Source of the DNA: Candidatus Latescibacterota bacterium
GTDB lineage: Bacteria; Latescibacterota; UBA2968
Length of the DNA: 64,000 nucleotides
Direction of reading: 5' to 3'
Assembly (NCBI GenBank): GCA_022821275.1
Contig: JAJEDY010000021.1
Location: 16,592-80,591, forward strand
Shown here: positions 19,174 through 28,227 of the stretch, in pieces
Numbering within the stretch: position 1 is the stretch's first letter
How the letters are laid out: each line of letters opens with the position of its first letter
Notes under the pieces: model-generated
Database searches by the model: none
What the model was told of the DNA's origin: nothing
What the model saw: the letters and a program-made list of their open reading frames with translations, nothing else
Program-made: the position numbers and the translations under genes

Positions 19174-20010
19174 ATGGCTTATCGCACATTGGAAGATTTT
19201 TTTGGTGATATTGTGGGGAAAGCGCGTCGGGGACAGGGGATTTCGGAAGCGGAACTGGCGCAGCAGGTGGGGCTTAGTGTTCGACAAATCGGACAAATAG
19301 AATCGTACGAACTGACGCCCGATGATCAGGCCATTTGCCGACTTGCAGATGCACTTCATCTCGATGGCGAAAAATTGGTAGCGGTGGCGCGTGGATGGGT
19401 GCCAACGAAGGGCAATGCGGCATTTGAAGACGAGAATATGCGGGTTGATCGATTGATTCTCGATGCGGGTATGACGGTGAATTGTTATGTGCTAACGTGT
19501 AAGACGTCGGGCAAAGGCGCTGTGATTGATCCCGGCGGGCAGACGCAGTTGATTTTGGACGCGATTGCCGATATACAGGTGACGCATATTTTGCTCACAC
19601 ACGGGCACGGCGATCACGTTGGGGCACTCGAGGCCGTTGCCAATGCGACACAGGCGCAGGTATGTGGTTGCGAGCGCGATTTTGCGTTGATGGGCGGGCG
19701 CAGCAGGCGGGTGACTGAACAGGTAGATGAAGGGTGGCAAACAGCGGTTGGCGAGCTCGGTATCGATACGGTGAGTTTGCCCGGGCACACGGGGGGGGGC
19801 ATTGGGTATTATACGGCACCCGTGTTTTTTTCGGGCGACGCGCTATTTGCGGGTTCTCTGGGAGGGGCGAGAGGAGATGCCTACCGGGGGCAAATTCAGG
19901 CCGTGCGTACAAAGGTGCTCTCTCTACCGGGAGAAACGACCGTTTTTCCCGGTCATGGTCCGATTACATCTGTGGCGCAAGAGCTGGCGCACAATCCCTA
20001 TTTTGTTTGA
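19174..20010 (+). CDS. XRE-type HTH fused to a metallo-beta-lactamase-fold hydrolase
   Basis: 278 residues in two parts. Residues 22-65 form an XRE/Cro-like helix-turn-helix (SEAELAQQVGLSVRQIGQIE). From residue 90 on there is a short MBL-fold hydrolase of the glyoxalase II-like (YcbL) type with THGHGDHVG (His143, His145, Asp147, His148), GHTGGG, FSGDALFAG and FPGHGP, all the metal-ligand motifs. The enzymatic half would hydrolyse a thioester or similar substrate. Fusion to a DNA-binding-like domain is unusual and could mean regulated or DNA-associated activity, or simply a reused oligomerisation domain. Confidence 0.85.
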   Translation: MAYRTLEDFFGDIVGKARRGQGISEAELAQQVGLSVRQIGQIESYELTPDDQAICRLADALHLDGEKLVAVARGWVPTKGNAAFEDENMRVDRLILDAGMTVNCYVLTCKTSGKGAVIDPGGQTQLILDAIADIQVTHILLTHGHGDHVGALEAVANATQAQVCGCERDFALMGGRSRRVTEQVDEGWQTAVGELGIDTVSLPGHTGGGIGYYTAPVFFSGDALFAGSLGGARGDAYRGQIQAVRTKVLSLPGETTVFPGHGPITSVAQELAHNPYFV

Positions 20011-20029
20011 GATGGATTTGGGAACTTTT

Positions 20030-20227
20030 TTATTCTTTTTCGGATGTCTGGGTTTCAACCCATTGCCCAATGGCCTGCCGAATGGATTCGACTGCGGCTT
20101 TTTTGCGCTCGAGGCGGTCAATATGCACGCGTAGCTGATCGATTTGTGCGTCGAGTTCTTGAAGTTCACCATTTGCTGCTTCAAGTGCTTGTTGATACAG
20201 AGGTTCGCTTTGGGTCGGTTCTGCCAT
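20030..20227 (-). CDS. Small coiled-coil protein
   Basis: A 65-residue hypothetical protein. Almost the whole chain is one predicted coiled coil (ELQELDAQIDQLRVHIDRLE) with heptad hydrophobics and no signal peptide or cysteine. AAGGAG lies 8 bases before the ATG, and the protein has sensible composition, so I think it is a true gene rather than a shadow. It converges on the HTH-MBL gene, 19 bases apart. Function unknown. Confidence 0.6.
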   Translation of the reverse strand: MAEPTQSEPLYQQALEAANGELQELDAQIDQLRVHIDRLERKKAAVESIRQAIGQWVETQTSEKE

Positions 20228-20577
20228 GAATTGTGCTCCTTGTAGTGTAGTAAAGAAATGGAATACGCGATCCAGCTAAACATAACCTGTGTGGCCTTGT
20301 GTCGTCAAGCGCGAAAAAGTCCGCTCGCTGTGGGTTTGTGAAATCGGTGTATTTTTTTGTCTTTACAACCCGTTACAATTTATTACAATTTTCATGGGAA
20401 CGAAGTGGATATGCCAGTTGTTTAATGCTGTAAATACTGATTCACAAGAAACATGCAACTTTCTTTTCATTCACGCATTTAAAAAAGGTAGTCAATTCCA
20501 ATATATAGTAGGCAGTATGTCAATGCTGGCTCACAAGGATATTTCTCACTGTTGATATCGTTGCAAAGGAGCTAAAC
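20228..20577. other. 350-base gap without a convincing gene
   Basis: This AT-rich stretch separates the small coiled-coil gene from the protease/propeller/barrel gene. It contains two close TTACAA repeats near 20375-20390 and a strong ribosome site just before 20578. It presumably holds promoters for both divergent genes, but I could not pick a clear -35/-10 pair. No RNA gene is recognisable. Confidence 0.4.
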
Positions 20578-23500
20578 ATGGCTCGGTGGTGTCTTTTCAT
20601 GCGAAGCGCAATATTCGTCCTCATTTTGGGTGTTTCAAGCTCTGCTTTCGGACAAGAATATTTTGGCAAAAACAAGGTCAATTACAGCCAGTACACCTGG
20701 CATTATATCGACAGTGAACACTTCACGGTTTATTTTGACAAGGGTTCACTGGAGTTGGCCGAGTTTGTTGCCAAAGAAGCCGAAAGATCACTGGTACACA
20801 TTGAGAAAACGCTGAAATATACACTGAAGGATCGCTATCCCATTGTTATTTACAATTCTCACAATGGATTTTCGGTGTCGAATATTACCAGTGGGGAACA
20901 GTCTGAGTTTACGGGTGGATATACCGAGTTCGCACAGGGACGCGTAGTGATTCCCTTTACGGGGTCTTATGGGGATTTGCAACATGTTATCCACCACGAG
21001 TTGGTTCACGCGGTTACGATTGAGTTGTGGACAGGTGGTGGCTGGTTGGGGTCTCTGGTTTCGCAGACATCGACATTGCCTCCGCTGTGGATTGCCGAGG
21101 GCATTGCCGAGTATGTGTCTCGATATGGCTGGCATAAAGAGCACGATAATTTTATGCGCGATGCAACCATTACCGGATATGTACCGACTATCGAAATGAT
21201 GTCTCTGAGTTATTTTGCCTATCCCGGTGGGAATTCGGTTTTTTACATGATAGAACAGGAATACGGAAAGGACAAGGTGGCGTCTTTTATTTCTTCTTTC
21301 CGCACGGCTAAGAATCCCGATAAAGCACTCAAAGCATCTCTGGGATTTGGGATGAAGGAGTTGGAAGAAAAATATCAATTGTGGCTCAAGCGGCAATACT
21401 GGAATGAGATCAATTTGCGCCACACGCCTAAAGAGATGGCAACAAATTTGACAGAGAGCGAAGATAGGCGTTCGTCGTATAATTTAGCTGCTGCGTTATC
21501 CCCACAAGGCGACAAGGTCGCGTATTTGACCGATCGGAATGGCACGTTTGATATTTATTTGATGTCGGCGATTGACGGTAAAGACCTGGGGCGTTTGGTC
21601 GAGGGACAAAAGTCGTCTGCTTTTGAGTCGATGTTTGTTTTGCGGCCCGGATTTACCTGGTCTCCGGATGGCCGGCATATTGCATTCGCCGCTAAATCGA
21701 ATAACAAAAATACCCTGTATATCCTCGAAGTTAAAAATAAACAGATTCGCAAGCGATTTAAGTTTGACCTCGATGGCTTGTTTGAACCCACCTGGTCACC
21801 CGATGGGAAAAAAATAGCCGTCGCGGGTATTAAAGACGGTTGGTCCGATGTCTATGTGGTCGATTTGAACGACGAGTCACTTACTCGGCTTACAAATGAT
21901 CCCTATGACGAACGGCATCTGGATTGGTCGCCCGATGGCACCTGGATCGCCATGAGTTCCGATCGTCCCGATACCCATTTGGAGTTCAGTGGGGGGAAGG
22001 ATTTTGCTTTTGGTCAGTACGATATTTTCTTATTGCGTACAGATGGCTCCGATATGCGCCGCATTGTCGCGTCTGAAGATGCTGAAGATTCGCATCCCGT
22101 GTGGGGTGCCGACAGCAAACACGTCGCCTTTGTTTCTGACCGCACGGGTGTGGGCAATATCTATATTGCAAATATCGACAGTACGCAGGAGATATATCCC
22201 ATTACCAATTTGCTGTCAGGGGCGCAATATCTCGATTGGTCAGCCGATGGCAAAAAGATCGTGTTCAATGCGTTTCACAAGGGTGCTCTGGATATATTTG
22301 TGATGCGAGACCCCATCTCGCAGCGAAAAGAAATGGTGGATTTGCCGCGCACCCGGTTTGTCAAGCGCCTTGCTGGCGAAGATGAAAAGATGTTTGTCGA
22401 GTTGCAAAAGGAAAAATATGCGAGCCGTAAGATTGACAAAGTAGAAGCCGACAGTACTGTGGTTGATTCGATAGCAGAAAAAACAGAGAAGAAAGTGGCG
22501 CAGTGGATTTCCGATCAAGAAGCACTTGCAGCGGCAGAGAGTGCGCCAGCCGATAGTACGGCTGAGATCGATACCACGCATCCGGTTGCAGGCAGTCCAG
22601 AAATGGTCGATACCGGCAAACAAGGGGTGAAAAATTGGGGCGAAAAGGAATTTCAGGTTAAGAAGTACAAGCTGAAATTCAAGCCCGAACTATTTGGTGC
22701 TCAGGCGGGGTTTGATACGTTCTACGGTGTGAGTAGCTCCATTGTATTGTCCATGAGTGATGTGATGGGCGATCACCGCGCCACATTGGTGACGAGTCTG
22801 AATTTTTCGCTCAAAGACAGCGATTTTCTGCTCGCTTATGCTTATTTGAAGAATCGCACAAATTACGGGGCGCAACTTTTTCACACGCGGTTCTTTTTCT
22901 TTGATAGTACAGGTCGCCTGACTGCGGATCGATATTACGGGCTTTCGGGGGGGCTTGAGCGACCATTTAACCGGTTCGCCCGTTTGGAACTCAGTACGCG
23001 TTTTGTTTCTATTGATCGCGAAGAGGTGTTTACCGATATCAACAATCCGTATTCGTACCAGCCGGGCTTTCGCGGCGTTGGGCGGTTTACAAGCCAATTG
23101 ATCAACCGCCGCCGGGCGGCTATCGGCGAAGTGGCTCTGGTGGGCGATAGCGCGCTGTACAGTTTGTTTGGCGCGGTAGATGGGCATCGCTATCGGTTGA
23201 ATTTTGAAGGTTCTGGCGCGGGCATGAAATTTGCCACATTTACGCTGGATTATCGCAAATATATGCGGTTGTTAAACGAATATACTTTTGCCATCCGAAT
23301 GTCGGGCGGAACGAGTTATGGTCCCAACAGCACCGTGTTTTTCATGGGCGGTGTGAACAATCCAGTCAATCCGACATTTTCGACCATTGCCAGTGTTGAT
23401 CAGAGTCGCGTGTTTTTCTCTTCTTATGTCTGGCCTCTTCGCGGCGCGAGATTGCTCGAAATGGCGGGTGATTCTTATGCGCTGGCCAATGTCGCATTCC

Positions 23501-23844
23501 GATTTCCGCTCATCCGGCAATTGGCCATGGGCTGGCCCCTGCCGTTTTTCTTCCAGAATGTACAGGGCGAATTGTTCTTCGATATTGGAGGCGCTTTTGA
23601 TCGCGCCAATTGGAGAGATGGGTGGGTTTCCCGAGATGGGGGTTTTGAACTCAATACGCCGCAAAACTATACGACGCCAGAAATCAGAAAAACAAAACCG
23701 CAGATAGCTGCCGGGTATGGGTTTGGGGTGCGGGTAAATTTGGGCTATTTCCTGTTCCGCTACGATCTGGCATGGCCCACAGATCTCGCAGAAACATATC
23801 ATCCACACCAGTATTTCTCAATAGATTTCACGGGCTTGTTCTAA
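20578..23844 (+). CDS. Surface protein joining a peptidase-MA-like domain, a TolB-like propeller and a beta-barrel
   Basis: A 1,088-residue exported protein (signal peptide ending SSAFGQ). Residues 30-280 resemble the peptidase MA family of zinc gluzincins: HHELVHA (about residue 140) and WIAEGIAEYVSRYG (about 180) provide the HExxH-like pair and downstream Glu, although the first motif reads HELVH. Residues 300-590 hold repeated PD40/TolB-type blades (FTWSPDGRHIAFA, PTWSPDGKKIAVA, LDWSPDGTWIAMS). From about residue 710 the chain becomes an Omp85/BamA-like C-terminal barrel ending in FSIDFTGLF. It probably sits in the outer membrane with protease and propeller in the periplasm. AAAGGAG precedes the ATG and a good terminator follows. 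Confidence 0.85.
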   Translation: MARWCLFMRSAIFVLILGVSSSAFGQEYFGKNKVNYSQYTWHYIDSEHFTVYFDKGSLELAEFVAKEAERSLVHIEKTLKYTLKDRYPIVIYNSHNGFSVSNITSGEQSEFTGGYTEFAQGRVVIPFTGSYGDLQHVIHHELVHAVTIELWTGGGWLGSLVSQTSTLPPLWIAEGIAEYVSRYGWHKEHDNFMRDATITGYVPTIEMMSLSYFAYPGGNSVFYMIEQEYGKDKVASFISSFRTAKNPDKALKASLGFGMKELEEKYQLWLKRQYWNEINLRHTPKEMATNLTESEDRRSSYNLAAALSPQGDKVAYLTDRNGTFDIYLMSAIDGKDLGRLVEGQKSSAFESMFVLRPGFTWSPDGRHIAFAAKSNNKNTLYILEVKNKQIRKRFKFDLDGLFEPTWSPDGKKIAVAGIKDGWSDVYVVDLNDESLTRLTNDPYDERHLDWSPDGTWIAMSSDRPDTHLEFSGGKDFAFGQYDIFLLRTDGSDMRRIVASEDAEDSHPVWGADSKHVAFVSDRTGVGNIYIANIDSTQEIYPITNLLSGAQYLDWSADGKKIVFNAFHKGALDIFVMRDPISQRKEMVDLPRTRFVKRLAGEDEKMFVELQKEKYASRKIDKVEADSTVVDSIAEKTEKKVAQWISDQEALAAAESAPADSTAEIDTTHPVAGSPEMVDTGKQGVKNWGEKEFQVKKYKLKFKPELFGAQAGFDTFYGVSSSIVLSMSDVMGDHRATLVTSLNFSLKDSDFLLAYAYLKNRTNYGAQLFHTRFFFFDSTGRLTADRYYGLSGGLERPFNRFARLELSTRFVSIDREEVFTDINNPYSYQPGFRGVGRFTSQLINRRRAAIGEVALVGDSALYSLFGAVDGHRYRLNFEGSGAGMKFATFTLDYRKYMRLLNEYTFAIRMSGGTSYGPNSTVFFMGGVNNPVNPTFSTIASVDQSRVFFSSYVWPLRGARLLEMAGDSYALANVAFRFPLIRQLAMGWPLPFFFQNVQGELFFDIGGAFDRANWRDGWVSRDGGFELNTPQNYTTPEIRKTKPQIAAGYGFGVRVNLGYFLFRYDLAWPTDLAETYHPHQYFSIDFTGLF

Positions 23845-23868
23845 TCCGCAGCTGGACGCAGAGAAAAG

Positions 23869-23901
23869 AGGAGAGGCGTGCTGTACGTCTCTCCTTTTTT
23901 T
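23869..23901 (+). terminator. Terminator after the protease/propeller/barrel gene
   Basis: An 11-bp stem with one G-T pair (AGGAGAGGCGT with ACGTCTCTCCT), a 5-base loop and seven T. Confidence 0.9.
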
Positions 23902-23987
23902 GTTGGGTTGATGGATGGTGATTTTTTTTGTATTATTTGAAGTGGTCAAAACGCGAGGTGAGAAAGATTTTTTATGAGGGATTTGTT

Positions 23988-24302
23988 ATGACAGCCAAAG
24001 AGTATTACATGGCGGGGTTGAGTAAGTTAGGGGCTGGGGATTTGGAGGGCGCGATTACCGAATTTGAGAAGGCTGTATCTGACGATGCTTCATTTTACAT
24101 GGCGCATCTGGGATGGGCACAGGCATTGGATCGGCAGGGGAAGGTTGACGAGGCGATTGAACAGGTCAATTGCGCTTTGCAAATTGTGCCCGATGAGGCA
24201 CTCGCGCATACGAGTCTATCGCGATTATATCAGCAGAAAGGGATGATTGAAGAGGCCGAAAAGGAAATGGCTATTTCTCACCGACTTTCTCAAAATATTT
24301 AA
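23988..24302 (+). CDS. Small TPR-repeat protein
   Basis: 104 residues from the ATG at 23988, which follows GAGGGA; the upstream in-frame ATG at 23928 lacks a ribosome site and lies close to the terminator. Three tetratricopeptide repeats cover most of the chain (GDLEGAITEFEKAV, GKVDEAIEQVNCALQIVP, GMIEEAEKEMAIS). There is no signal peptide. TPR proteins act as binding scaffolds. Only three bases separate it from the GWxTD lipoprotein gene, so the two are probably one operon. Confidence 0.8.
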   Translation: MTAKEYYMAGLSKLGAGDLEGAITEFEKAVSDDASFYMAHLGWAQALDRQGKVDEAIEQVNCALQIVPDEALAHTSLSRLYQQKGMIEEAEKEMAISHRLSQNI

Positions 24303-24305
24303 AAA

Positions 24306-26330
24306 ATGACGCTTGTACTGAAAATGAGGACGTCCTGTTTGGGCGTCCTTTCTGTTTTTATCTTGATGGCGTGTGTGACAGCAAATGCAAATTCGGTTGA
24401 TTCGCTGCTGGCTCGCGCGCAAAGCGATACATTGAGATCGCTTGACTACCGCATTGGTTTGCTCAAGAAAGCACTCAGGGTGGACGGCGATCGCGCAGAT
24501 GTCTGTGCGGCATTGGGCGCGTTATTTATGCAAAAGAACACGCCTGCGAGCAGGTTGCGCGCAGATCGCTATATTTATCGCGCGATTGTACTGGATCCCG
24601 AGAATATAGCGTATCGTCTGTCTTACGCGACTTTACAGCGCAAGAAGGGCTTTCGGTACAATGCCAGGCGATATTTTGAAAAGGTGCTCAGCATAGATTC
24701 AACGCAGGTCGATGCAGCCTGTGAAGTGGGCGATTATTATTTACAGGATATGTTGAAATACGTTGATGCACGGCGTTTTGATGGAGGTGGGAGTATGCGG
24801 TCTTTTGCAATGGAAAGTGTGCAAACGGCCGCGGATTATTACCATTACGCACTTGCATATGATCCCTATTGCAGGCGCGCGTATTACGGGTTGGGTATGC
24901 TGAGTATAGAGGGCGGATATAAAGAGGATTTGATTGTTATTGCGCAGGCACTTTTAGACCGGTGGCCGCAGGATCGGGATGGACTTTTGTTTTTGGGATT
25001 GGGGTATTATGCAGCCGAAAAGTACGAGGCGGCGGGCAAAGCATTTGATCGCGCGTACGCACAGATGGATTCGGTTGGGCAGGCTGCGATGACTTCAATA
25101 GAATTGTTGGGCGGTGGAGATGAGGTACCTGCGTTTTTTTGGCAAAAGCGCGACCCTTTGTTTCTCTCGCCTGTGAACGAAAGAAATCTGGCACATCGCG
25201 GGCGGGTTGCTTATGCAAATTTGAGATTTGGTCTGCCCGATGAGGGGGTTGCGGGTTGGGAAACGGATATGGGCAAGGTCTGGATTCGCTATGGTCGCTA
25301 TGTCAATCGCGTGAGAACACTTATTCCGCATCGAGAGATCTGGACATACGAAGATTTTTCAATAGATTTTTTTTCCTATGATTCCGTGCATTGGAAATTG
25401 GAATTGATGAAGGATGAGCGATGGGCACTCGTTCCGGGCGGATGGGGCAGAAGTCAGATTCTGTCGCCCAATTTTTATTTACCCGAGCGCTATGTCGATC
25501 CATATCGAGACCAGAAATACGGATTGCCCGTGCAGGTGGGATTTTTCAAAGCTGAAGAAGGACAGGTCAAGGTGGCTCTTTCGTGGGGCATTCTCAAGCG
25601 CCAGTTGCAATATCTCAAACTCTATGAGACCTATCAGGTCGAATTAGATGCCGGTATTTTTGTTCATCGAGGCAATGGAGAAGAGATAACGAGTGTCAGG
25701 TGGCAGCCAGAGGCATTTCGAGATGTCTGGACCGATTCATTGAAGGAGCGGTATTTGTTGGGGCAACGCGACCTGATTTTAGCGCCAGATCAACAAGGCG
25801 CCGATTCACTCGCGCTGTCTTTAGAAATTAGAGATGTGGGAAAGAAAACAGTGGGCGTGTTCCGCGATACCGTTTTTGTACAGGCATTTCCCGATGATGT
25901 GATTTCTATGAGTTCTGTGTTGTTGGCTTCACATGCGGGGGAAGGGAAAGAGGGGATAGAGGTCATCCCCAATCCGTTGAGGACTTTTGACGCAGACGAG
26001 TTGTTGTATCTCTATTTTGAGGTCTATAATCTGGTACGCGATGCGTTTGGACAGACGGATTTTTCTGTGACGTACAGAGTAGGACCGCCAGATTTGAGAC
26101 GCTTTTCCGACAAACAGGACCGGAAGGCGATTGCGCAATTGGGTATAAGTGATGACAGGTGGCGTATTTCCGTGAGTACAGATTATCGAGGTGGGGATAT
26201 GCAGGAGCCGATTTATTTATCCGTTGATTTAAGTGAGTTGGGACCTGGCGTGCATCTGCTCTCCATAGTCGTCACGGACCGTCAAACGGGCTTACAGGCC
26301 TGGCGAGAAACCCTGTTTCGCATTTTGTGA
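24306..26330 (+). CDS. GWxTD-domain lipoprotein with N-terminal TPR region
   Basis: A 674-residue exported protein. The signal peptide ends in LMAC, a good lipobox, so it is probably a lipoprotein. Residues 50-260 contain TPR-like helical repeats. GWETDMGKVWIRYGR (from about residue 317) followed by EIWTYEDF is the hallmark of the GWxTD domain, found mainly in FCB-group and Acidobacteria surface proteins; its function is unknown. The remainder is beta-rich, possibly binding another envelope component. It is translated right after the small TPR protein and converges on the flippase-like gene. Confidence 0.85.
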   Translation: MTLVLKMRTSCLGVLSVFILMACVTANANSVDSLLARAQSDTLRSLDYRIGLLKKALRVDGDRADVCAALGALFMQKNTPASRLRADRYIYRAIVLDPENIAYRLSYATLQRKKGFRYNARRYFEKVLSIDSTQVDAACEVGDYYLQDMLKYVDARRFDGGGSMRSFAMESVQTAADYYHYALAYDPYCRRAYYGLGMLSIEGGYKEDLIVIAQALLDRWPQDRDGLLFLGLGYYAAEKYEAAGKAFDRAYAQMDSVGQAAMTSIELLGGGDEVPAFFWQKRDPLFLSPVNERNLAHRGRVAYANLRFGLPDEGVAGWETDMGKVWIRYGRYVNRVRTLIPHREIWTYEDFSIDFFSYDSVHWKLELMKDERWALVPGGWGRSQILSPNFYLPERYVDPYRDQKYGLPVQVGFFKAEEGQVKVALSWGILKRQLQYLKLYETYQVELDAGIFVHRGNGEEITSVRWQPEAFRDVWTDSLKERYLLGQRDLILAPDQQGADSLALSLEIRDVGKKTVGVFRDTVFVQAFPDDVISMSSVLLASHAGEGKEGIEVIPNPLRTFDADELLYLYFEVYNLVRDAFGQTDFSVTYRVGPPDLRRFSDKQDRKAIAQLGISDDRWRISVSTDYRGGDMQEPIYLSVDLSELGPGVHLLSIVVTDRQTGLQAWRETLFRIL

Positions 26331-26340
26331 CGGCAGAGAC

Positions 26341-27333
26341 TTATTTTTTCGCTTTTTTGTACCAAAGGAGCTTGATCAGTGGAGGGCCGCCAAATAAAAT
26401 AAAGCCGAAAATTGCGACTGCGTGTACCGATGTGGCAAATGCCAATGCGGTTTCTTGTGGCACATGGTAGAAATGTATGAGGGTTTGGGCGCAAAAGAAA
26501 TGGTAAGCACCTATACCTCCCGGAGCGGGAAGGACAAATCCGATCGTGGCGAAGGTCATTACAACCATAGCTTCAAACAAGCCGAGGTTGTAATCGTGTG
26601 ATAGGTCAAAACTGTAGAAGGGCAAGTACATGGCGAACAAATAAAGGCTGTTGAGAATCAGGGTGGATACCAAAATCCCCGCGTAGCCTTCCACAGTGTG
26701 AATGGCTCTCATGCCCTGCAAAAAAGAACGCAAAATATGGGTTGCACCATCGGCCAGCCTCGGAGAGAGGCGCGCCAGCAAGCGATGGAAAAAAGACAGA
26801 CCGCGTTCTCCACGGGCGGAGAGCAGTCCCAAAAATACGAAAGCAAACAGGATGATGGGCAATGCCAGCAAGGCGACTTGTTCAAGGCCGGGGAATGCCT
26901 CGCCGATCTGCTCTCTGGCAAAGAATAAAACGATGCCAAAGATGATCAAGAGGGTGAGTATATCGAGCAAGCGTTCTACAATCACTGTCGCCAGGATTGC
27001 ACTGATGCCGGTTGGGTGATCCCTTTCGAGGGCAAGGGCACGCGCAACTTCGCCAGCGCGTGGGAATACGACATTGCCCGCGTAGGCGACCATGACAGCC
27101 CAGAATGCCGAGCGAATGGAAATATTGGGGTCAACGGGCAATAGCAAAATGCGCCAACGCCATGCTCGGGGCAAGCCCGAAGCGATGATGATGATGGCCG
27201 ATATGAGCAACCACAAAGGATTGGCTGTTTGCAGGGCCTCCTCAAGGAGCGTTCCATTGACATCTCTAAACGCTGCCCAGAGAAAGCCTCCCATTAATAC
27301 GAGACTGGCTGCGAGTTTGAGAAAGTTTTTCAT
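26341..27333 (-). CDS. Flippase-like membrane protein (lysylphosphatidylglycerol synthase TM region family)
   Basis: A 330-residue polytopic inner-membrane protein with about eight helices. The conserved RAWRWRILL, AYAGNVVFPRAGEVARA, VIVERLLDI and VLPAPGGIGAYH segments identify the UPF0104/AglD-MprF N-terminal family, which includes proteins thought to flip or transfer lipid-linked groups. Substrate unknown. Its ATG overlaps the era stop by 4 bases (ATGA), so it is co-translated with era. Confidence 0.9.
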   Translation of the reverse strand: MKNFLKLAASLVLMGGFLWAAFRDVNGTLLEEALQTANPLWLLISAIIIIASGLPRAWRWRILLLPVDPNISIRSAFWAVMVAYAGNVVFPRAGEVARALALERDHPTGISAILATVIVERLLDILTLLIIFGIVLFFAREQIGEAFPGLEQVALLALPIILFAFVFLGLLSARGERGLSFFHRLLARLSPRLADGATHILRSFLQGMRAIHTVEGYAGILVSTLILNSLYLFAMYLPFYSFDLSHDYNLGLFEAMVVMTFATIGFVLPAPGGIGAYHFFCAQTLIHFYHVPQETALAFATSVHAVAIFGFILFGGPPLIKLLWYKKAKK

Positions 27334-28217
27334 GATAGGCCATATCCCAGGCTGCGAAGGGCGGTGTCTTTTTTTCGCCAGTTCTCATAGACTTTGACGT
27401 GCAGGTCGAGATAAATTGGGTGTTCCAAGAATGCCTCGATTTTTTTTCTTGCCTGATGTCCAATGGTTTTGAGGGTTTTTCCCCCTCGTCCTATAACAAT
27501 GCCTTTTTGCGAATTGCGTTCGACAATGATATTGGCCTGAATATAGACTTTGGGGCGGTTTTCTTCAAAAGCCTCAATGTCGATTGCCGTTGCATAAGGC
27601 AATTCCTGGCGCAGGTGGTGGAACACTTCCTCTCGAATGAGTTCTGCAACGAAAAATCTTTCGGGCTGTTCGGTGAGCATATCTTCTGGATAGTATTGTG
27701 GGCCTTCTGGCAGTGCATGGCGCAAAGCGGTGTGAAGGGCTGGTACGCCCTTCCCGGTAGTGGCCGCGACAGATAAAACGACCTGCGTAGCGAGTGAGGC
27801 GCGAATCTGTTGTTCGCAGCGTTTTGCTCGTTCGCGCGAGATGAGGTCGGTCTTGTTTACGGCGATGATTTTGGGAATATCCCATTGTCCGAAGATTTGT
27901 CGTACTTCGGCGTCATAGGAGGTATCAAATTTTGAACCATCGACAATGCCCAAAAGCACATCGGCACTTTGATATGCACGTCCAATTTGTCGGTTCATAA
28001 AATCGTGAAGGCGATAGCGCGCCGACAAGATACCGGGGGTATCGAGAAATATCATTTGAGCCTGTTTATCTGTCACAATCCCCAGGATATTATTACGGGT
28101 AGTTTGGGGTTTGGGCGAAATAATGGATAGACGCTCCCCCACGAGTGCATTAAAAAGTGTGGATTTGCCGACATTGGTGCGTCCCGCGATTATGACATAT
28201 CCAGATTTGAAAGCCAT
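27330..28217 (-). CDS. era: GTPase Era
   Basis: 295 residues from the ATG at 28215-28217 (a GTG sits just before it). Era is a GTPase that binds 16S rRNA and assists 30S ribosome assembly. G1 GRTNVGKST, G2 in PQTTRN, G3 DTPG and G4 NKTD are present, and the C-terminal KH domain has GRGGKTLKTIGHQARKKIE. Length is normal. It is embedded in a minus-strand run from the lipoproteins through PorV to the flippase-like gene, with 10 bases from the PorV gene. Confidence 0.96.
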   Translation of the reverse strand: MAFKSGYVIIAGRTNVGKSTLFNALVGERLSIISPKPQTTRNNILGIVTDKQAQMIFLDTPGILSARYRLHDFMNRQIGRAYQSADVLLGIVDGSKFDTSYDAEVRQIFGQWDIPKIIAVNKTDLISRERAKRCEQQIRASLATQVVLSVAATTGKGVPALHTALRHALPEGPQYYPEDMLTEQPERFFVAELIREEVFHHLRQELPYATAIDIEAFEENRPKVYIQANIIVERNSQKGIVIGRGGKTLKTIGHQARKKIEAFLEHPIYLDLHVKVYENWRKKDTALRSLGYGLS

Positions 28218-28227
28218 CACTGTCCAA

